Shown here piece after piece: positions 8,257 through 17,287 of a stretch of 35,430 bases of DNA (positions within the stretch are counted from its first letter, which is position 1; every line of letters starts with the position of its first letter). This DNA comes from an uncultured Clostridium sp. Its GTDB lineage: Bacteria > Bacillota > Clostridia > TANB77 > CAG-508. Below the pieces are notes generated by a model, which was not told where the DNA came from, made no database searches, and worked only from the letters and a program-made list of their open reading frames with translations. The stretch lies in assembly GCA_947365805.1 (NCBI GenBank), contig CANAZY010000003.1, positions 92,158 to 127,587 on the forward strand, given 5' to 3'. The translations under genes were made by a program, and so were the position numbers.

Positions 8257-10644
8257 ATGGCTTATAATTTTAAAGAAGTAGAAGAAAAATGGCAAACATA
8301 TTGGGATGAAAATAAGACATTTAAAACAGACGTATGGGACTTTTCAAAACCAAAGTTTTATGCATTAGATATGTTTCCATATCCATCTGGACAAGGGCTT
8401 CATGTTGGTCATCCAGAAGGATATACAGCAACTGATATTGTTTCTAGAATGAAGAGAATGCAAGGTTATAATGTTCTTCATCCTATGGGATGGGATGCTT
8501 TTGGTCTTCCTGCTGAACAATATGCAATAAAAACAGGAAAACATCCAGCTGGTTTTACTGAGGCAAATATTGAAACATTTAAAAGACAATTAAAAATGCT
8601 TGGTTTTTCTTTTGATTGGGATAGAGAAATTTCAACAGCAGAGCCAACTTATTATAAATGGACCCAATGGATTTTTAAACAATTATTTAAAGATGGTTTA
8701 GCAAAACTAATCGAAATGCCTGTTAACTGGTGTGAAGAATTAGGAACCGTTCTTGCTAATGATGAAGTTATTAATGGAAAAAGTGAACGTGGTGGTTACC
8801 CTGTTGTTCGTAAAAACATGAAACAATGGGTATTAGATATCCCAAAATATGCTGAAAGCTTACTTAGTGGATTAGATGACATTGATTGGCCAGAATCCAC
8901 AAAAGAAATACAACGTAACTGGATTGGAAAATCCGTTGGAGCAGAAGTTATTTTTAAAGTAGCAAATACGGAGCTATCTTTTAAAGTCTTTACTACAAGA
9001 CCCGATACTCTATTTGGAGCAACTTACTGTGTACTAGCTCCAGAACATGAATTAGTAAAACAAATTACCACGAAAGAACAAGAAACTGCTATTCAAAAAT
9101 ACATTGAACTTGCCGCTTCTAAATCCGACTTAGAAAGAACCGAACTAAGTAAAGAAAAAACAGGTGTGTTTACAGGAGCGTATGCTATTAACCCAGTCAA
9201 CAATAAAAACATTCCAATTTGGATTTCTGATTATGTTCTTAGTTCTTATGGTACAGGTGCTATCATGTCAGTTCCTGCCCATGACCAAAGAGATTATGAA
9301 TTTGCAACCAAATTCGGGCTAGAAATCATCCCTGTTTTAGACGGTGGCAATATTACTAAAGAAGCCTACACAGAAGATGGTCTTCATATTAATTCTGATT
9401 TCTTAGATGGGTTAAATAAAGAAGATGCCATTTCTAAAATACTTGCATGGCTTGAAGAAAATAACATTGGTACCAAAAAAGTAAATTACAAATTACGTGA
9501 ATGGATTTTTGCAAGACAACGTTATTGGGGTGAACCAATTCCAATTATTCATTTTGAAGATGGTATGAAAGTACTAGAAGATAACGAACTTCCTTTAGTT
9601 TTACCAGAACTTGAAGATTATAGCCCATCCAAAACAGGAGCTTCCCCATTAGATAAAGCTACCTCTTGGGTAGATGTTTCTATTGATGGTAAAAATGGAA
9701 AACGAGAAACTTCCACTATGCCTGGTTCTGCCGGTTCTAGTTGGTATTTCTTACGTTATATTGACCCACATAATGATAACGAGATTGCCAATAAAGAATT
9801 AATGAACCACTGGATGCCAGTCGATTTATATATGGGTGGACCAGAACATGCAGTAGGACATTTACTATATTCTAGATTTTGGAATCAGTTCTTATACAAC
9901 AAAGGATTGGTAACCAAAAAAGAACCATTTTATAAACTTCGTCATCAAGGTATGATTTTAGGTTCTAATGGCGAAAAAATGAGTAAATCAAAAGGAAATG
10001 TTGTTAATCCAGATGATATGGTTAAAAATTATGGTGCAGATGCTCTAAGACTTTACGAAATGTTTATGGGACCAATTGATGCTGCAAAACCATGGGACCC
10101 AAACGGAATTGAAGGTTCGAAAAAATTTATTGACCGTGTTTGGAGATTATATGTAGAATCTGATAAAATACAAGAAGTAAAAAATCCAGAGTTAGATAGA
10201 GCTTATCATTATACTGTAAAGAAAGTAACCCACGATTATGAAAATATGGAATTTAACACAGCCATTAGTCAAATGATGATATTTATTAATAGTTGTTACA
10301 AAGTAGATGTTGTACCAAAAGAATATGCTTTAGGATTTTTACAATTATTAAATCCGGTTGCACCTCATATTACAGAAGAACTATGGCAACTACTTGGAAA
10401 TACAAAGTCAATTACTTATTCTACTTGGCCAACTTATGACGAAGAAAAAATAGTAGAAGATACCTTTCATCTTCCAATTCAAGTAAATGGTAAGTTAAGA
10501 GGAAATGTTGATATTAAATTAAATCTTCCAGAAGAAGAAATAAAAGAAATTGCTCATAAAACCGTTGCTTCTTACATAGAAGGAAAAACAATTGTAAAAG
10601 AAATTTATGTAACAAATAAAATTTATAATATTGTTGTAAAATAA
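8257..10644 (+). CDS. leuS: leucyl-tRNA synthetase
   Basis: 795 residues. It is a class I synthetase charging tRNA-Leu. The HIGH-like motif is in [15 protein letters not shown] (about 41-55), the editing domain carries [11 protein letters not shown] and [15 protein letters not shown], and KMSKS is in [10 protein letters not shown] (about 573-577). The start is ATG 8257 with TGGAGG 5 nt upstream. An in-frame ATG at 8245 overlaps that ribosome binding site and is unlikely. The leader upstream is short, and I see no T-box structure, which is notable because many Firmicute leuS genes have one. It is monocistronic, ending in a strong terminator. By eye no CGG codon occurs in frame. Confidence 0.98.
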   Translation: MAYNFKEVEEKWQTYWDENKTFKTDVWDFSKPKFYALDMFPYPSGQGLHVGHPEGYTATDIVSRMKRMQGYNVLHPMGWDAFGLPAEQYAIKTGKHPAGFTEANIETFKRQLKMLGFSFDWDREISTAEPTYYKWTQWIFKQLFKDGLAKLIEMPVNWCEELGTVLANDEVINGKSERGGYPVVRKNMKQWVLDIPKYAESLLSGLDDIDWPESTKEIQRNWIGKSVGAEVIFKVANTELSFKVFTTRPDTLFGATYCVLAPEHELVKQITTKEQETAIQKYIELAASKSDLERTELSKEKTGVFTGAYAINPVNNKNIPIWISDYVLSSYGTGAIMSVPAHDQRDYEFATKFGLEIIPVLDGGNITKEAYTEDGLHINSDFLDGLNKEDAISKILAWLEENNIGTKKVNYKLREWIFARQRYWGEPIPIIHFEDGMKVLEDNELPLVLPELEDYSPSKTGASPLDKATSWVDVSIDGKNGKRETSTMPGSAGSSWYFLRYIDPHNDNEIANKELMNHWMPVDLYMGGPEHAVGHLLYSRFWNQFLYNKGLVTKKEPFYKLRHQGMILGSNGEKMSKSKGNVVNPDDMVKNYGADALRLYEMFMGPIDAAKPWDPNGIEGSKKFIDRVWRLYVESDKIQEVKNPELDRAYHYTVKKVTHDYENMEFNTAISQMMIFINSCYKVDVVPKEYALGFLQLLNPVAPHITEELWQLLGNTKSITYSTWPTYDEEKIVEDTFHLPIQVNGKLRGNVDIKLNLPEEEIKEIAHKTVASYIEGKTIVKEIYVTNKIYNIVVK

Positions 10645-10650
10645 TATTTA

Positions 10651-10693
10651 AGAGACCAAAAACATTTTTATATGTTTTTGGTCTCTCTTTTTT
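10651..10693 (+). terminator. leuS terminator
   Basis: A 14-bp stem (10651-10664 with 10673-10686) followed by a run of T. Confidence 0.92.
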
Positions 10694-10699
10694 AGGAAA

Positions 10700-11653
10700 C
10701 TAACAATCCGTTTCCATTTGTTTGAAACTTTTTTCATTTTGCGCCTGGATTTGGGAACAAATCAGTTTTCTTACCTTTGGATGCCTTAATGTCATCGGCA
10801 TACTTGCATATACTGTAATAAGATTAGCTACCTTGAATTTTGGTGTTTGCGTCTTATAGGACAAGAACGCATTTGAACGGTACCCTGTATCGTCAAAACA
10901 CTCCTGTCGAATTGCCTTTTCCATAATAGGAGAAGCTAATCGGAAAAACAGGTTTGCTGGATTGCAAACATCTTTCCACGTATGTTCTACCCTTTTATCA
11001 AACGTAGAACGTACCACTGTAAGCTGCCCTGGATTCAGTCCTGAGTAATCTGCCTCTAACAGATATGGTGAACATACGCTAATATCTTCATCTGCAATAT
11101 GCTCGGTTAATAAAAAGCCAACACAACGATAAAACCATTTTAAATACCGCCTCATAACATCTGGCATGGTTGAAAGTGTCCCTTCAAACATAGGACATAT
11201 TGCATCCACCAATACATTAGAAGAATACTTTGCATGATTTAATATCATCACTGCTGACTTCGTAAATCCTACTAAGATAACATAGTTCGAAGCCATTTGT
11301 TCCTCTAATAGCTGCATGAGTTCTTTTTGTGCTTCATACAGACCTTCGCAGCCAAAAAATTCTGGTCGTTCTTTAAGAAGCTTCTTTACCCTGCGCCTTT
11401 TGGGAAATGATTTTGCCGGATTACTCAGTTTATAATATAAACCAAATATCCATGCATTCGGAAAGTCAGGTTTTACCGGACCTGCAAACGGATCTTTAAT
11501 GGTAAATCCATTATTCACAATAAGATACGTTTCTCCTGGTTTTCCCTCCTTAACTAATGTTAAGATAAAATTCCGTCCGTTATATACAATAGGTTGATTA
11601 AGATACTGTCCCATGTATAACGGTTTGTAGCATTTGCTTGTTTCAAACAACAT
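10700..11653 (-). CDS. unknown 317-aa protein, probably acquired horizontally
   Basis: I do not recognise this protein. It is soluble, Cys- and aromatic-rich, and basic around residues 85-95 (FPKRRRVKKLLKE). The segment NYVILVGFTKSAVMILNHA looks like a beta-strand and helix core. No catalytic motif can be named. Its base composition is clearly more GC-rich than its neighbours. It carries two in-frame CGG codons (first bases 11575 and 11149), one followed by A, yet the frame is continuous, unlike the vertically inherited genes here. Both points suggest recent transfer. It has its own TTGCCT-17-TATAAT promoter and lies alone between leuS and a divergent gene. Confidence 0.7.
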   Translation of the reverse strand: MLFETSKCYKPLYMGQYLNQPIVYNGRNFILTLVKEGKPGETYLIVNNGFTIKDPFAGPVKPDFPNAWIFGLYYKLSNPAKSFPKRRRVKKLLKERPEFFGCEGLYEAQKELMQLLEEQMASNYVILVGFTKSAVMILNHAKYSSNVLVDAICPMFEGTLSTMPDVMRRYLKWFYRCVGFLLTEHIADEDISVCSPYLLEADYSGLNPGQLTVVRSTFDKRVEHTWKDVCNPANLFFRLASPIMEKAIRQECFDDTGYRSNAFLSYKTQTPKFKVANLITVYASMPMTLRHPKVRKLICSQIQAQNEKSFKQMETDC

Positions 11654-11684
11654 ACTTTTATACCTCCTTTTTTAGATTGCTTCT

Positions 11685-11713
11685 ATTATATCATGTATAC
11701 ATAAATAAGGCAA
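11685..11713 (-). promoter_or_regulatory. promoter of the 317-aa gene
   Basis: On the minus strand TTGCCT (11708-11713), a 17-nt spacer and TATAAT (11685-11690). Confidence 0.65.
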
Positions 11714-11792
11714 TTGCTATTTAACGACTTAATGTCATACAAACGTAACATATTCTTAACTTCTACGAAACACAATTTTCCCTAAAATATTG

Positions 11793-11798
11793 TATAAT
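11793..11798 (+). promoter_or_regulatory. probable -10 box upstream of the HExxH gene
   Basis: TATAAT at 11793-11798 is 37 nt before the ATG. No convincing -35 is seen. Confidence 0.4.
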
Positions 11799-11834
11799 AA
11801 TAGTACTTAAGTTACAAAGGAGAAATTCGTTTTC

Positions 11835-12941
11835 ATGAATATAGAACAAGAATTAAAAAAGGAAGGAATTGAAGTTGTTAAATCTTTAGATAGGCTTACC
11901 ATTAACATGATTGCAAAATCGGTTGCCGATAGGTTAGAAAAAGCATTTCCAAACCAAAATTTAGATGCCAAAGATTTATTTATGAAACTTGCTAGGCTTA
12001 ACATGTATATTGCACGCATGCCTGGTTTATTATCAAGTGCTAAATACTATTATAAAAACCATTCCATTTATTTTAATGAGGCTGCTGACTTCACCAATAT
12101 CGATGCTTATGCAATGCATGAGTGTATTCATGCACTTCAAGAATATCGTGACGAAAAAGATAATCTTCTTCGTCTTGGCTTTTGTGATTTTACAAGTAGT
12201 AGTCTTCCTGGCATGGCTCTAAATGAAGCGTCTGTTCAATTAATGAGTGCCTATGCTATGAATGCTCCTTTAGACACAGTAAAGTATTTTGATATTACAC
12301 TTCCAACATACAGTCCATCTCATTATGCATTGGAATGTACATTATTAAATCAAATGGCATATTTCACAGGAAATTACGACTTATTTAATAGTACTTTATT
12401 TAGTAATGATTTATTTATGGATAAATTCATTTTACTTACAAATAAAAATACATTTTATCGTATTCAATCCAATTTGGATAAAATGATGGATTTAGAAGAT
12501 GCTTTATGTTTTCAAACCTCTTTACTTGCTGACATTTCAGAAGATTCTAAAAATATCACAAAGATTAGTGCAAAAATTGAAAAATTACGTATGCAAATAC
12601 AAAGTATCTTTTTAGATACACAAAATTTGATTTTAACAAGCTATTTCGATAAGAAATTTCATGCTATTTCTACTGTAGTACAAATAGAAAATTATCGTAA
12701 AAAATTATATAATTTTAAGGATTTTATTGGATATACTAGTACCTATTCTTTTTTCAACGATTACTATGTAAAAAAGATGGCAGATTTAGAATGGAAACGA
12801 AATGAAATTGAAAATAATGCATGTGCCACAAATCCTGCTTTAGCATTAGTTCCTCAGAAACAAGGATTTGTTACTATTTTATTTAAGAAATTAAAAAAAC
12901 TATTCGGTTATTCTGGTGAATATGAAAAAATCAATCTATAA
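11835..12941 (+). CDS. putative zinc metalloprotease with HECIH motif, uncharacterised
   Basis: 368 residues with no signal peptide. MHECIHALQEY contains an HExxH zinc motif at 95-99. Thirty-two residues later ALNEASVQLMSAYAM offers Glu131 in an N-E-A-S helix, a gluzincin-like third ligand. These features suggest a cytoplasmic metallopeptidase of an undescribed type. The C-terminal 200 residues are helical with a probable coiled coil (KNITKISAKIEKLRMQIQ) and a basic tail (KKLKKLFGY). AGGAG precedes the ATG by about 12 nt, a long spacing. It is a single gene closed by a strong terminator. Function and substrate are unknown, and activity is only inferred from the motif. Confidence 0.7.
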   Translation: MNIEQELKKEGIEVVKSLDRLTINMIAKSVADRLEKAFPNQNLDAKDLFMKLARLNMYIARMPGLLSSAKYYYKNHSIYFNEAADFTNIDAYAMHECIHALQEYRDEKDNLLRLGFCDFTSSSLPGMALNEASVQLMSAYAMNAPLDTVKYFDITLPTYSPSHYALECTLLNQMAYFTGNYDLFNSTLFSNDLFMDKFILLTNKNTFYRIQSNLDKMMDLEDALCFQTSLLADISEDSKNITKISAKIEKLRMQIQSIFLDTQNLILTSYFDKKFHAISTVVQIENYRKKLYNFKDFIGYTSTYSFFNDYYVKKMADLEWKRNEIENNACATNPALALVPQKQGFVTILFKKLKKLFGYSGEYEKINL

Positions 12942-12974
12942 AAGGGGTTGCATGATATGCAACCCCTTTTTGTT
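12941..12974 (+). terminator. terminator of the HExxH gene
   Basis: A 14-bp GC-rich stem (12941-12954 with 12958-12971) followed by T. The stop codon is at its base. Confidence 0.9.
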
Positions 12975-12997
12975 TTTCTGGTATCGTCCACTAAAAC

Positions 12998-13023
12998 AGG
13001 TCGGCGAAGGCGCCGACCCCTAC
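12998..13023 (-). repeat. TGTAGGGG palindromic element
   Basis: On the minus strand TGTAGGGGTCGGCG, three or four loop bases, then CGCCGACC. The same core as the elements at 943, 15631, 16240 and 23605. It lies 5 nt after the stop of the GltD-like gene. Confidence 0.65.
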
Positions 13024-13027
13024 AATT

Positions 13028-14290
13028 TTATTGTTCTAAAAATTTCATAATTGCATTTGCAGCTTCTCTTCCAGAACGGCTCGCCCATGCTACGGTTGCT
13101 TTTGTTCCACTAATGTCTCCTCCTGCAAATATTTTGTTTCTTGATGTCATATAATTTTCATCTATTTTAATCATTCCTCTTGATGTTAATTCTAACCCTA
13201 ATGATGTTACCATTTTTTCTTCTGGTTTTGAACCTACTGCCATAACAATATAATCCATTGGTAAAACAAAATTACTACCTTCTATATCAACGGGTACTTC
13301 TCTTGTTTCTCCTTCTTTCTTTACGAGTTCTGTTTTTATACATTCGATGTTTTCTACTTTATCTTGTCCCATAATAGTTACTAAATTCGTTTGGAATAGG
13401 AAGTTTATTCCTTCTTGTTTGGCATCTTCTATTTCTTTTGTTTCTGCTGGCATTTGTTTTTCTGCCCTTCTATAAATTACAGTTACTTCATCTGCTCCTA
13501 ATCTTTTGATGGTTCTTGATGTATCCATAGCAACATTTCCGCCACCAATCACTGCAACTTTTTTTCCTGTGTAATCTGGATGACTGTTATGTTCTAATAA
13601 TTCATTTCCGCCATATACACCATTTATGTCTTCTCCTGGTATTCCCATTTTTGAAGAGATATTAGCACCAAAGCCAAGAAATATTGCATCATACTGTTTT
13701 TCTAATTCTTCTAATGAATAATCTTTTCCTAAAGCTTTTTCATATTCTACTTTAATTCCTAAATCTAATATTTTTTGGATTTGTTTGTCTAATACTTCTT
13801 TTTCTAACCTAAATTCTGGAATACCATGTCTTAAAATTCCACCAAGTTTATTATATTTCTCATAAATGGTAACATCATAACCATATCTTGCAAGATGTGC
13901 TGCCACTGTTAACCCAGCTGGTCCTCCTCCTACAATTGCTATCTTTTTATTTTTTACTTCATTACTAAATTTAGGAATCTCATACCCTTTTTCAATCGCT
14001 ACATCCCCAAGATATGCTTCTAAATTTCCAATACTAACAGATTCTCCTTTTATGCCACGAACACAGCTTCCTTCACATTGACTTTTGTGCGGACAAATTC
14101 TACCACAAATGGGAGAAAGTACTGTTGTATCACACAAGGTATGATATGCCTCTTCATACTTTTCTTCTTTTATATACGAAATAAATTGTGTAATATCATT
14201 TCCCAAAGGGCATCCCTTACTACACATTTTTACTTTACATCCTAAGCAATGATTTGCTTTTTTGCTAATTTCTTCTTTACTATATTTCAT
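13028..14290 (-). CDS. GltD-like NAD(P)H-dependent FAD/Fe-S oxidoreductase
   Basis: 420 residues. The N-terminal Cys-rich Fe-S domain has CLGCKVKMCSKGCPLG and later CGRICPHKSQCEGSC. The FAD motif is IVGGGPAGLTVAAHLA, the NAD(P) motif is VIGGGNVAMDTSRTI, and the C-terminal FAD contact is IFAGGDISG. This is the glutamate synthase beta-subunit (GltD) family, which passes electrons from NAD(P)H to a partner. No GltB-type large subunit is adjacent, so the physiological acceptor is open; homologues also pair with other oxidoreductases. It is monocistronic, with a TTGACT-17-TAAAAT promoter upstream. Confidence 0.88.
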   Translation of the reverse strand: MKYSKEEISKKANHCLGCKVKMCSKGCPLGNDITQFISYIKEEKYEEAYHTLCDTTVLSPICGRICPHKSQCEGSCVRGIKGESVSIGNLEAYLGDVAIEKGYEIPKFSNEVKNKKIAIVGGGPAGLTVAAHLARYGYDVTIYEKYNKLGGILRHGIPEFRLEKEVLDKQIQKILDLGIKVEYEKALGKDYSLEELEKQYDAIFLGFGANISSKMGIPGEDINGVYGGNELLEHNSHPDYTGKKVAVIGGGNVAMDTSRTIKRLGADEVTVIYRRAEKQMPAETKEIEDAKQEGINFLFQTNLVTIMGQDKVENIECIKTELVKKEGETREVPVDIEGSNFVLPMDYIVMAVGSKPEEKMVTSLGLELTSRGMIKIDENYMTSRNKIFAGGDISGTKATVAWASRSGREAANAIMKFLEQ

Positions 14291-14320
14291 ATCATTTCTC
14301 CATAAAATTTTACTAATAAT

Positions 14321-14349
14321 ATTTTATTATGAACCAAAAAGAAAGTCAA
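14321..14349 (-). promoter_or_regulatory. promoter of the GltD-like gene
   Basis: On the minus strand TTGACT (14344-14349), a 17-nt spacer and TAAAAT (14321-14326). Confidence 0.6.
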
Positions 14350-14399
14350 TCATTTTGACCAACTGTTACATAACTCTTTATTTATTTTAGTATTTTCCA

Positions 14400-14543
14400 A
14401 AGAGGTATAAGCAATGTTTTATGTTTCGAAGACGCGAGCCTCTTGTGGGGACCGATGAACGCTGTTAAATACGAAGTATTGCTACAGCGTCATTGGGAGG
14501 AGGCTGAGCGCAAGAATAAATAAAACATTACTTATAACCTCTT
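14400..14543. repeat. 144-bp complex palindrome, MITE-like or structured RNA
   Basis: Most of the 405-nt gene-free stretch 14291-14695 is this element. The outer arms (14400-14422 and 14520-14543) pair over about 22 bp with one mismatch and one bulge. Inside are a second pair (GCGAGCCTC with GAGGCTGAGCGC) and a central hairpin (ACGCTGT...ACAGCGT around CGAAG). The core is more GC-rich than the surroundings. Nested pairing fits a miniature mobile element or a folded RNA. It sits directly upstream of a foreign-looking small gene. Confidence 0.6.
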
Positions 14544-14577
14544 CCATAAAATTGTATACATAATCTTAAATATGTGA

Positions 14578-14583
14578 TATAAT
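14578..14583 (+). promoter_or_regulatory. -10 box upstream of the 102-aa gene
   Basis: TATAAT at 14578-14583. The only -35 candidate is TTGTAT with a 20-nt spacer, so confidence is limited. Confidence 0.4.
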
Positions 14584-14695
14584 TGTTTCAGCGTTTTATA
14601 CGTTTATATATATTGATTCAAACAAACTAATTATTTATTGAAGGAGGTGAATACTTTAGCAGCTTTTACATCAATACAGCAAAGGAGGTAGCAAG

Positions 14696-15004
14696 ATGGC
14701 AAATGTTTTACATAACGAAGATGTAAAAAATGAACAGGATTTGCAAAATCTTGTAATAGGAATTATTTTTCGGCAAGATAATCCATACAAAAGCGAATCT
14801 ATCGTTCGGATTGTTAATCATTACCTTAGAAGATCTGTTTTTCAAGGTAATACTAAGTTAATCCGGCAACATGTGAATGACACTTTAGATTTGCTTCTTT
14901 TCCATGATAATGTCCGTTGTATAAACGGCTTATACTATCCCAAAGATCCTATTACAAAATGTTTCCCTTCTGAATATTACAAAAGGAAATTAAGTTGTTA
15001 TTAA
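14696..15004 (+). CDS. unknown 102-aa protein, probably horizontally acquired
   Basis: I do not recognise it. It is a small, mostly helical, soluble protein with a basic middle (IVNHYLRRSVFQ, KLIRQHVNDTLDLLL) and a short beta hairpin (NVRCINGLYYP). Together these could form a winged-helix-like fold. AAAGGAGG lies 7 nt before the ATG, and a second GAAGGAGGTG occurs 46 nt further up without a good ORF. It uses three in-frame CGG codons (two CGG-C, one CGG-A) without any frame break, unlike the resident genes. With the palindromic element upstream, this points to acquired DNA. Confidence 0.6.
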   Translation: MANVLHNEDVKNEQDLQNLVIGIIFRQDNPYKSESIVRIVNHYLRRSVFQGNTKLIRQHVNDTLDLLLFHDNVRCINGLYYPKDPITKCFPSEYYKRKLSCY

Positions 15005-15013
15005 AAGTATTTT

Positions 15014-15057
15014 AAAAAGACGAGAGGGCTTATTTTATATAAGCTCTCTCGTCTTTT
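15014..15057 (+). terminator. terminator of the 102-aa gene
   Basis: A long stem (about 15014-15033 with 15038-15057) ending in TTTT. It can also serve the convergent DUF5662 gene on the minus strand. Confidence 0.85.
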
Positions 15058-15062
15058 ACCCT

Positions 15063-15603
15063 TTATTTTACACACCTATCATAACATACTCGTAAGTTTT
15101 CCTTTGTAATAGTTTTATCAATTCCATCTTGTGAAACTTTCGTTAAGATTTCAGTTACAAATTGTTTTAGTTTTGGATTTAGCATAAACGTATCGACGTG
15201 TTTTTGCCAATAGGTTAATTGATATTCTTTTGTCCAATTTTTACCTTGATATACTTTTCCTGCTGCTAGTTGGTCGCATATCATTTCACATACGTATTTG
15301 AATGGTATAATTGGTAAGTCTTTTGGTGCATTTGGATCATACCAGTATTCTGGGTGATGTTTATTTCTTCCTTTATGGTGTAACCATGCCGTAGAATAGC
15401 CATAATCTTCTTTTGCCCTTTGAATTGGACTTCTATGTCCATCTCCGGTAATATTTTACGCCTTGTATAAATTCTGTTAAAGAGAATTTTGATAGGTCGT
15501 GTACGATTCCTCGATATGGAATCCCTGCTTTACAGCATAAACAAAAAACGATCCATTTGTGTTGTAGAATATTTTTTAAATGTCCATAAAAATTTTTTAA
15601 CAT
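15063..15603 (-). CDS. DUF5662 family protein, restored by CGGA recoding
   Basis: The start at ATG 15603 has AGGAAG 7 nt upstream and gives MLKNFYGHLKNILQHKW, a typical DUF5662 opening, then GIPYRGIVHDLSKFSLTEF. The plain frame reaches KYY, then CGG-AGA-TGG-ACA-TAG. Reading CGGA (15444-15447) as one codon gives KYYGDGHRSPIQ and continues through YSTAWLHHKGRNKHHPEY, CEMICDQLAAGKVYQG and ENLRVCYDRCV to the stop at 15063. The restored 179 residues match the usual family length, and the His-rich WLHHKGRNKHH block is a family signature. Function is unknown. A plain pseudogene would be expected to decay elsewhere too, and it has not. Confidence 0.85.
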
Positions 15604-15630
15604 GTTTCTTACTTCCTTTATTGTTTGGAC

Positions 15631-15652
15631 GAGCAATGCTCGCCCCTACATT
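15631..15652 (-). repeat. TGTAGGGG palindromic element at the UDG stop codon
   Basis: On the minus strand TGTAGGGGCGAGCA followed by TGCTCGTCC. The TAG stop of the uracil-DNA glycosylase is the TAG of the element's TGTAG. It lies between this gene and DUF5662. Confidence 0.65.
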
Positions 15653-16210
15653 ATTTCTATTTCTTTCATCTTTCTTTTTACTTCTTTTAAATCTTTCCAA
15701 AATTCTATTTTTTTATTGTCATCTCGAAGGAGTGCTGCTGGGTGCCAGGTTGGCATATATAAGATACCTTTTTGCTCTATCCATTTTCCCCTTGATGCCG
15801 TAATTCCATATTCATTTCCTAAAATGTTTTTTAGAGCAACACTTCCAAGTAATACAATTACTTTTGGTTTTACTAGCATTACTTGATTTCGTAAGTAATC
15901 CATACACTCTTTTGCTTCATCTGCTTCTGGGTTACGGTTATTAGGTGGTCTACATTTTACAATATTTGCGATATATACCTCTTCTCTATTAATTCCAATT
16001 CCTTCAAATGCCATATTCATAAGTTTTCCTGCTTTTCCTACAAATGGCTCTCCGAAGTCTATCCTCGTCTGCTCCTGGTCCTTCTCCTATAAACATTAAA
16101 TCCGCTTTCTTATTTCCTGTTCCAAATACAATATTGGTTCGATTATTACATAATTTACATTTTTTACAGTCTATAATTGATTGTTCCAATTCTTCCCATG
16201 TTTCAAACAT
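15646..16210 (-). CDS. family 4 uracil-DNA glycosylase, restored by CGGA recoding
   Basis: It removes uracil from DNA. Visible: Fe-S cysteines CKKCKLC (15-21) and later C residues in KCRPP and KECMDY; motif A GEGPGADED (42-50); motif B WHPAALL. The plain frame breaks right after GADEDRL, at CGG-AGA (16051-16054). Reading CGGA as one Gly gives DRLGEPFVGKAGKLMNMAF, exactly the conserved G-x-PFVG segment, so here Gly is strongly supported. The corrected length is 187 residues. Start 16210 has AGAGGT 7 nt upstream; the longer ORF from 16255 runs into a repeat. It lies between DUF5662 and the S66 peptidase gene, all on the same strand. Confidence 0.93.
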
Positions 16211-16239
16211 ATATGATACCTCTTCTATTTCTATATTGG

Positions 16240-16266
16240 GTCGATAAGATATCAACCTCTACATTT
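16240..16266 (-). repeat. degenerate TGTAGAGG palindromic element
   Basis: On the minus strand TGTAGAGGTTGATATC followed by TTATCGACCC, an imperfect hairpin of the same type as the TGTAGGGG elements. It overlaps the TAA stop side of the S66 peptidase gene. Confidence 0.5.
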
Positions 16267-17275
16267 ATTTTAGATATGTTTCTACTGTTCCTTTTCCCTC
16301 TCCTGATGTAATTTTTAAAATAGCTCCTTGTGTAATGGCAAGTTGTGGTGCTACATGGCCTATATCTGCCCCTGTAATAATAGGTAACCCTAAATCTCCT
16401 ATTGCATCAAGTATTGCTTGATTCTCTGTTAAGTCATAATCTTCTCTCATTATAAGAGGCCTTCCAAAAATGATTCCCTTACAGTATTTAAAATAGCCTG
16501 CATGTTTCATTTTCCATAAGATTCTTTGTAATAATGGTGTATTCATTTCATAGCACTCTAAAAACCACAAAATTCCGTCGTCTTTGTATCTTTCTATATA
16601 CTCTGTTACGTTATCAAACTCTGTTCCAATAAGAGTATCAACACAATCTAGACACCCCCCAATTGCTCTTCCTTGTATTTCTATTTTTTCTTGCCCTGTG
16701 ATGTTTTTCCATTTTACTTCTTCTGTCAAATGATAGGTTCCATCTTCATTATCTTCTATTTGCTCTTGGTATTTTTCAAAAGAATCCTGTATGATTTCTT
16801 CTCCAGATTCAATTTTTAAACAATCCGTTAAATTACGGTATAGTGGTGTCATTCGATAATCTTTTACGTTTTCACAGTACATACTTGGCATATCGCAAAT
16901 GGTGTTTAGTAAAAAGCTTAAATGAGTAATGTCTGAAAAACCTTGTGTCCATTTTGGAGTGCTATTTTTTAGTTTATCAAAATCTAAATAATCTAGCATT
17001 TCCATTAAGAAATCTCCACCACCTGCATAAATAATTAATTTTACTTCGTCATTTTCCCAAAGCTCCATAAATTCTTTCGCTCTTACTTTTGCAGGAGCAC
17101 TTCTTCCTTTTTCATCTTTTCGAACACTTGCTGTTTCAATAACTTTATAACCCATATTTTTTAATTGCTTAATCGCTTTTTCTAAATCTTCTATTTTTTC
17201 TGGTTCTGCTGCTCCCTTTGATGGTGCACAAATTCCTATGGTATCTCCTATTTTTAAGCTTTCTGGATAACGCAT
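16265..17275 (-). CDS. S66 family LD-carboxypeptidase
   Basis: 336 residues. Family features are the N-terminal GDTIGICAPSKGA, IIYAGGGDFLMEML and the nucleophile in GFSDITHLS (Ser114). The C-terminal Glu/His part reads FLECYEMN and GADIGHVAPQLAI. S66 enzymes cut L,D bonds such as the terminal D-Ala of muropeptides (LdcA), or microcin C (MccF). The plain murein-recycling role is more likely because nothing here suggests antibiotic resistance. No signal peptide, so it is cytoplasmic. AAGGAGG precedes the ATG. It follows pgeF by 12 nt, so the two form one transcript. Confidence 0.9.
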   Translation of the reverse strand: MRYPESLKIGDTIGICAPSKGAAEPEKIEDLEKAIKQLKNMGYKVIETASVRKDEKGRSAPAKVRAKEFMELWENDEVKLIIYAGGGDFLMEMLDYLDFDKLKNSTPKWTQGFSDITHLSFLLNTICDMPSMYCENVKDYRMTPLYRNLTDCLKIESGEEIIQDSFEKYQEQIEDNEDGTYHLTEEVKWKNITGQEKIEIQGRAIGGCLDCVDTLIGTEFDNVTEYIERYKDDGILWFLECYEMNTPLLQRILWKMKHAGYFKYCKGIIFGRPLIMREDYDLTENQAILDAIGDLGLPIITGADIGHVAPQLAITQGAILKITSGEGKGTVETYLK

Positions 17276-17287
17276 ACACTTTCCTCC

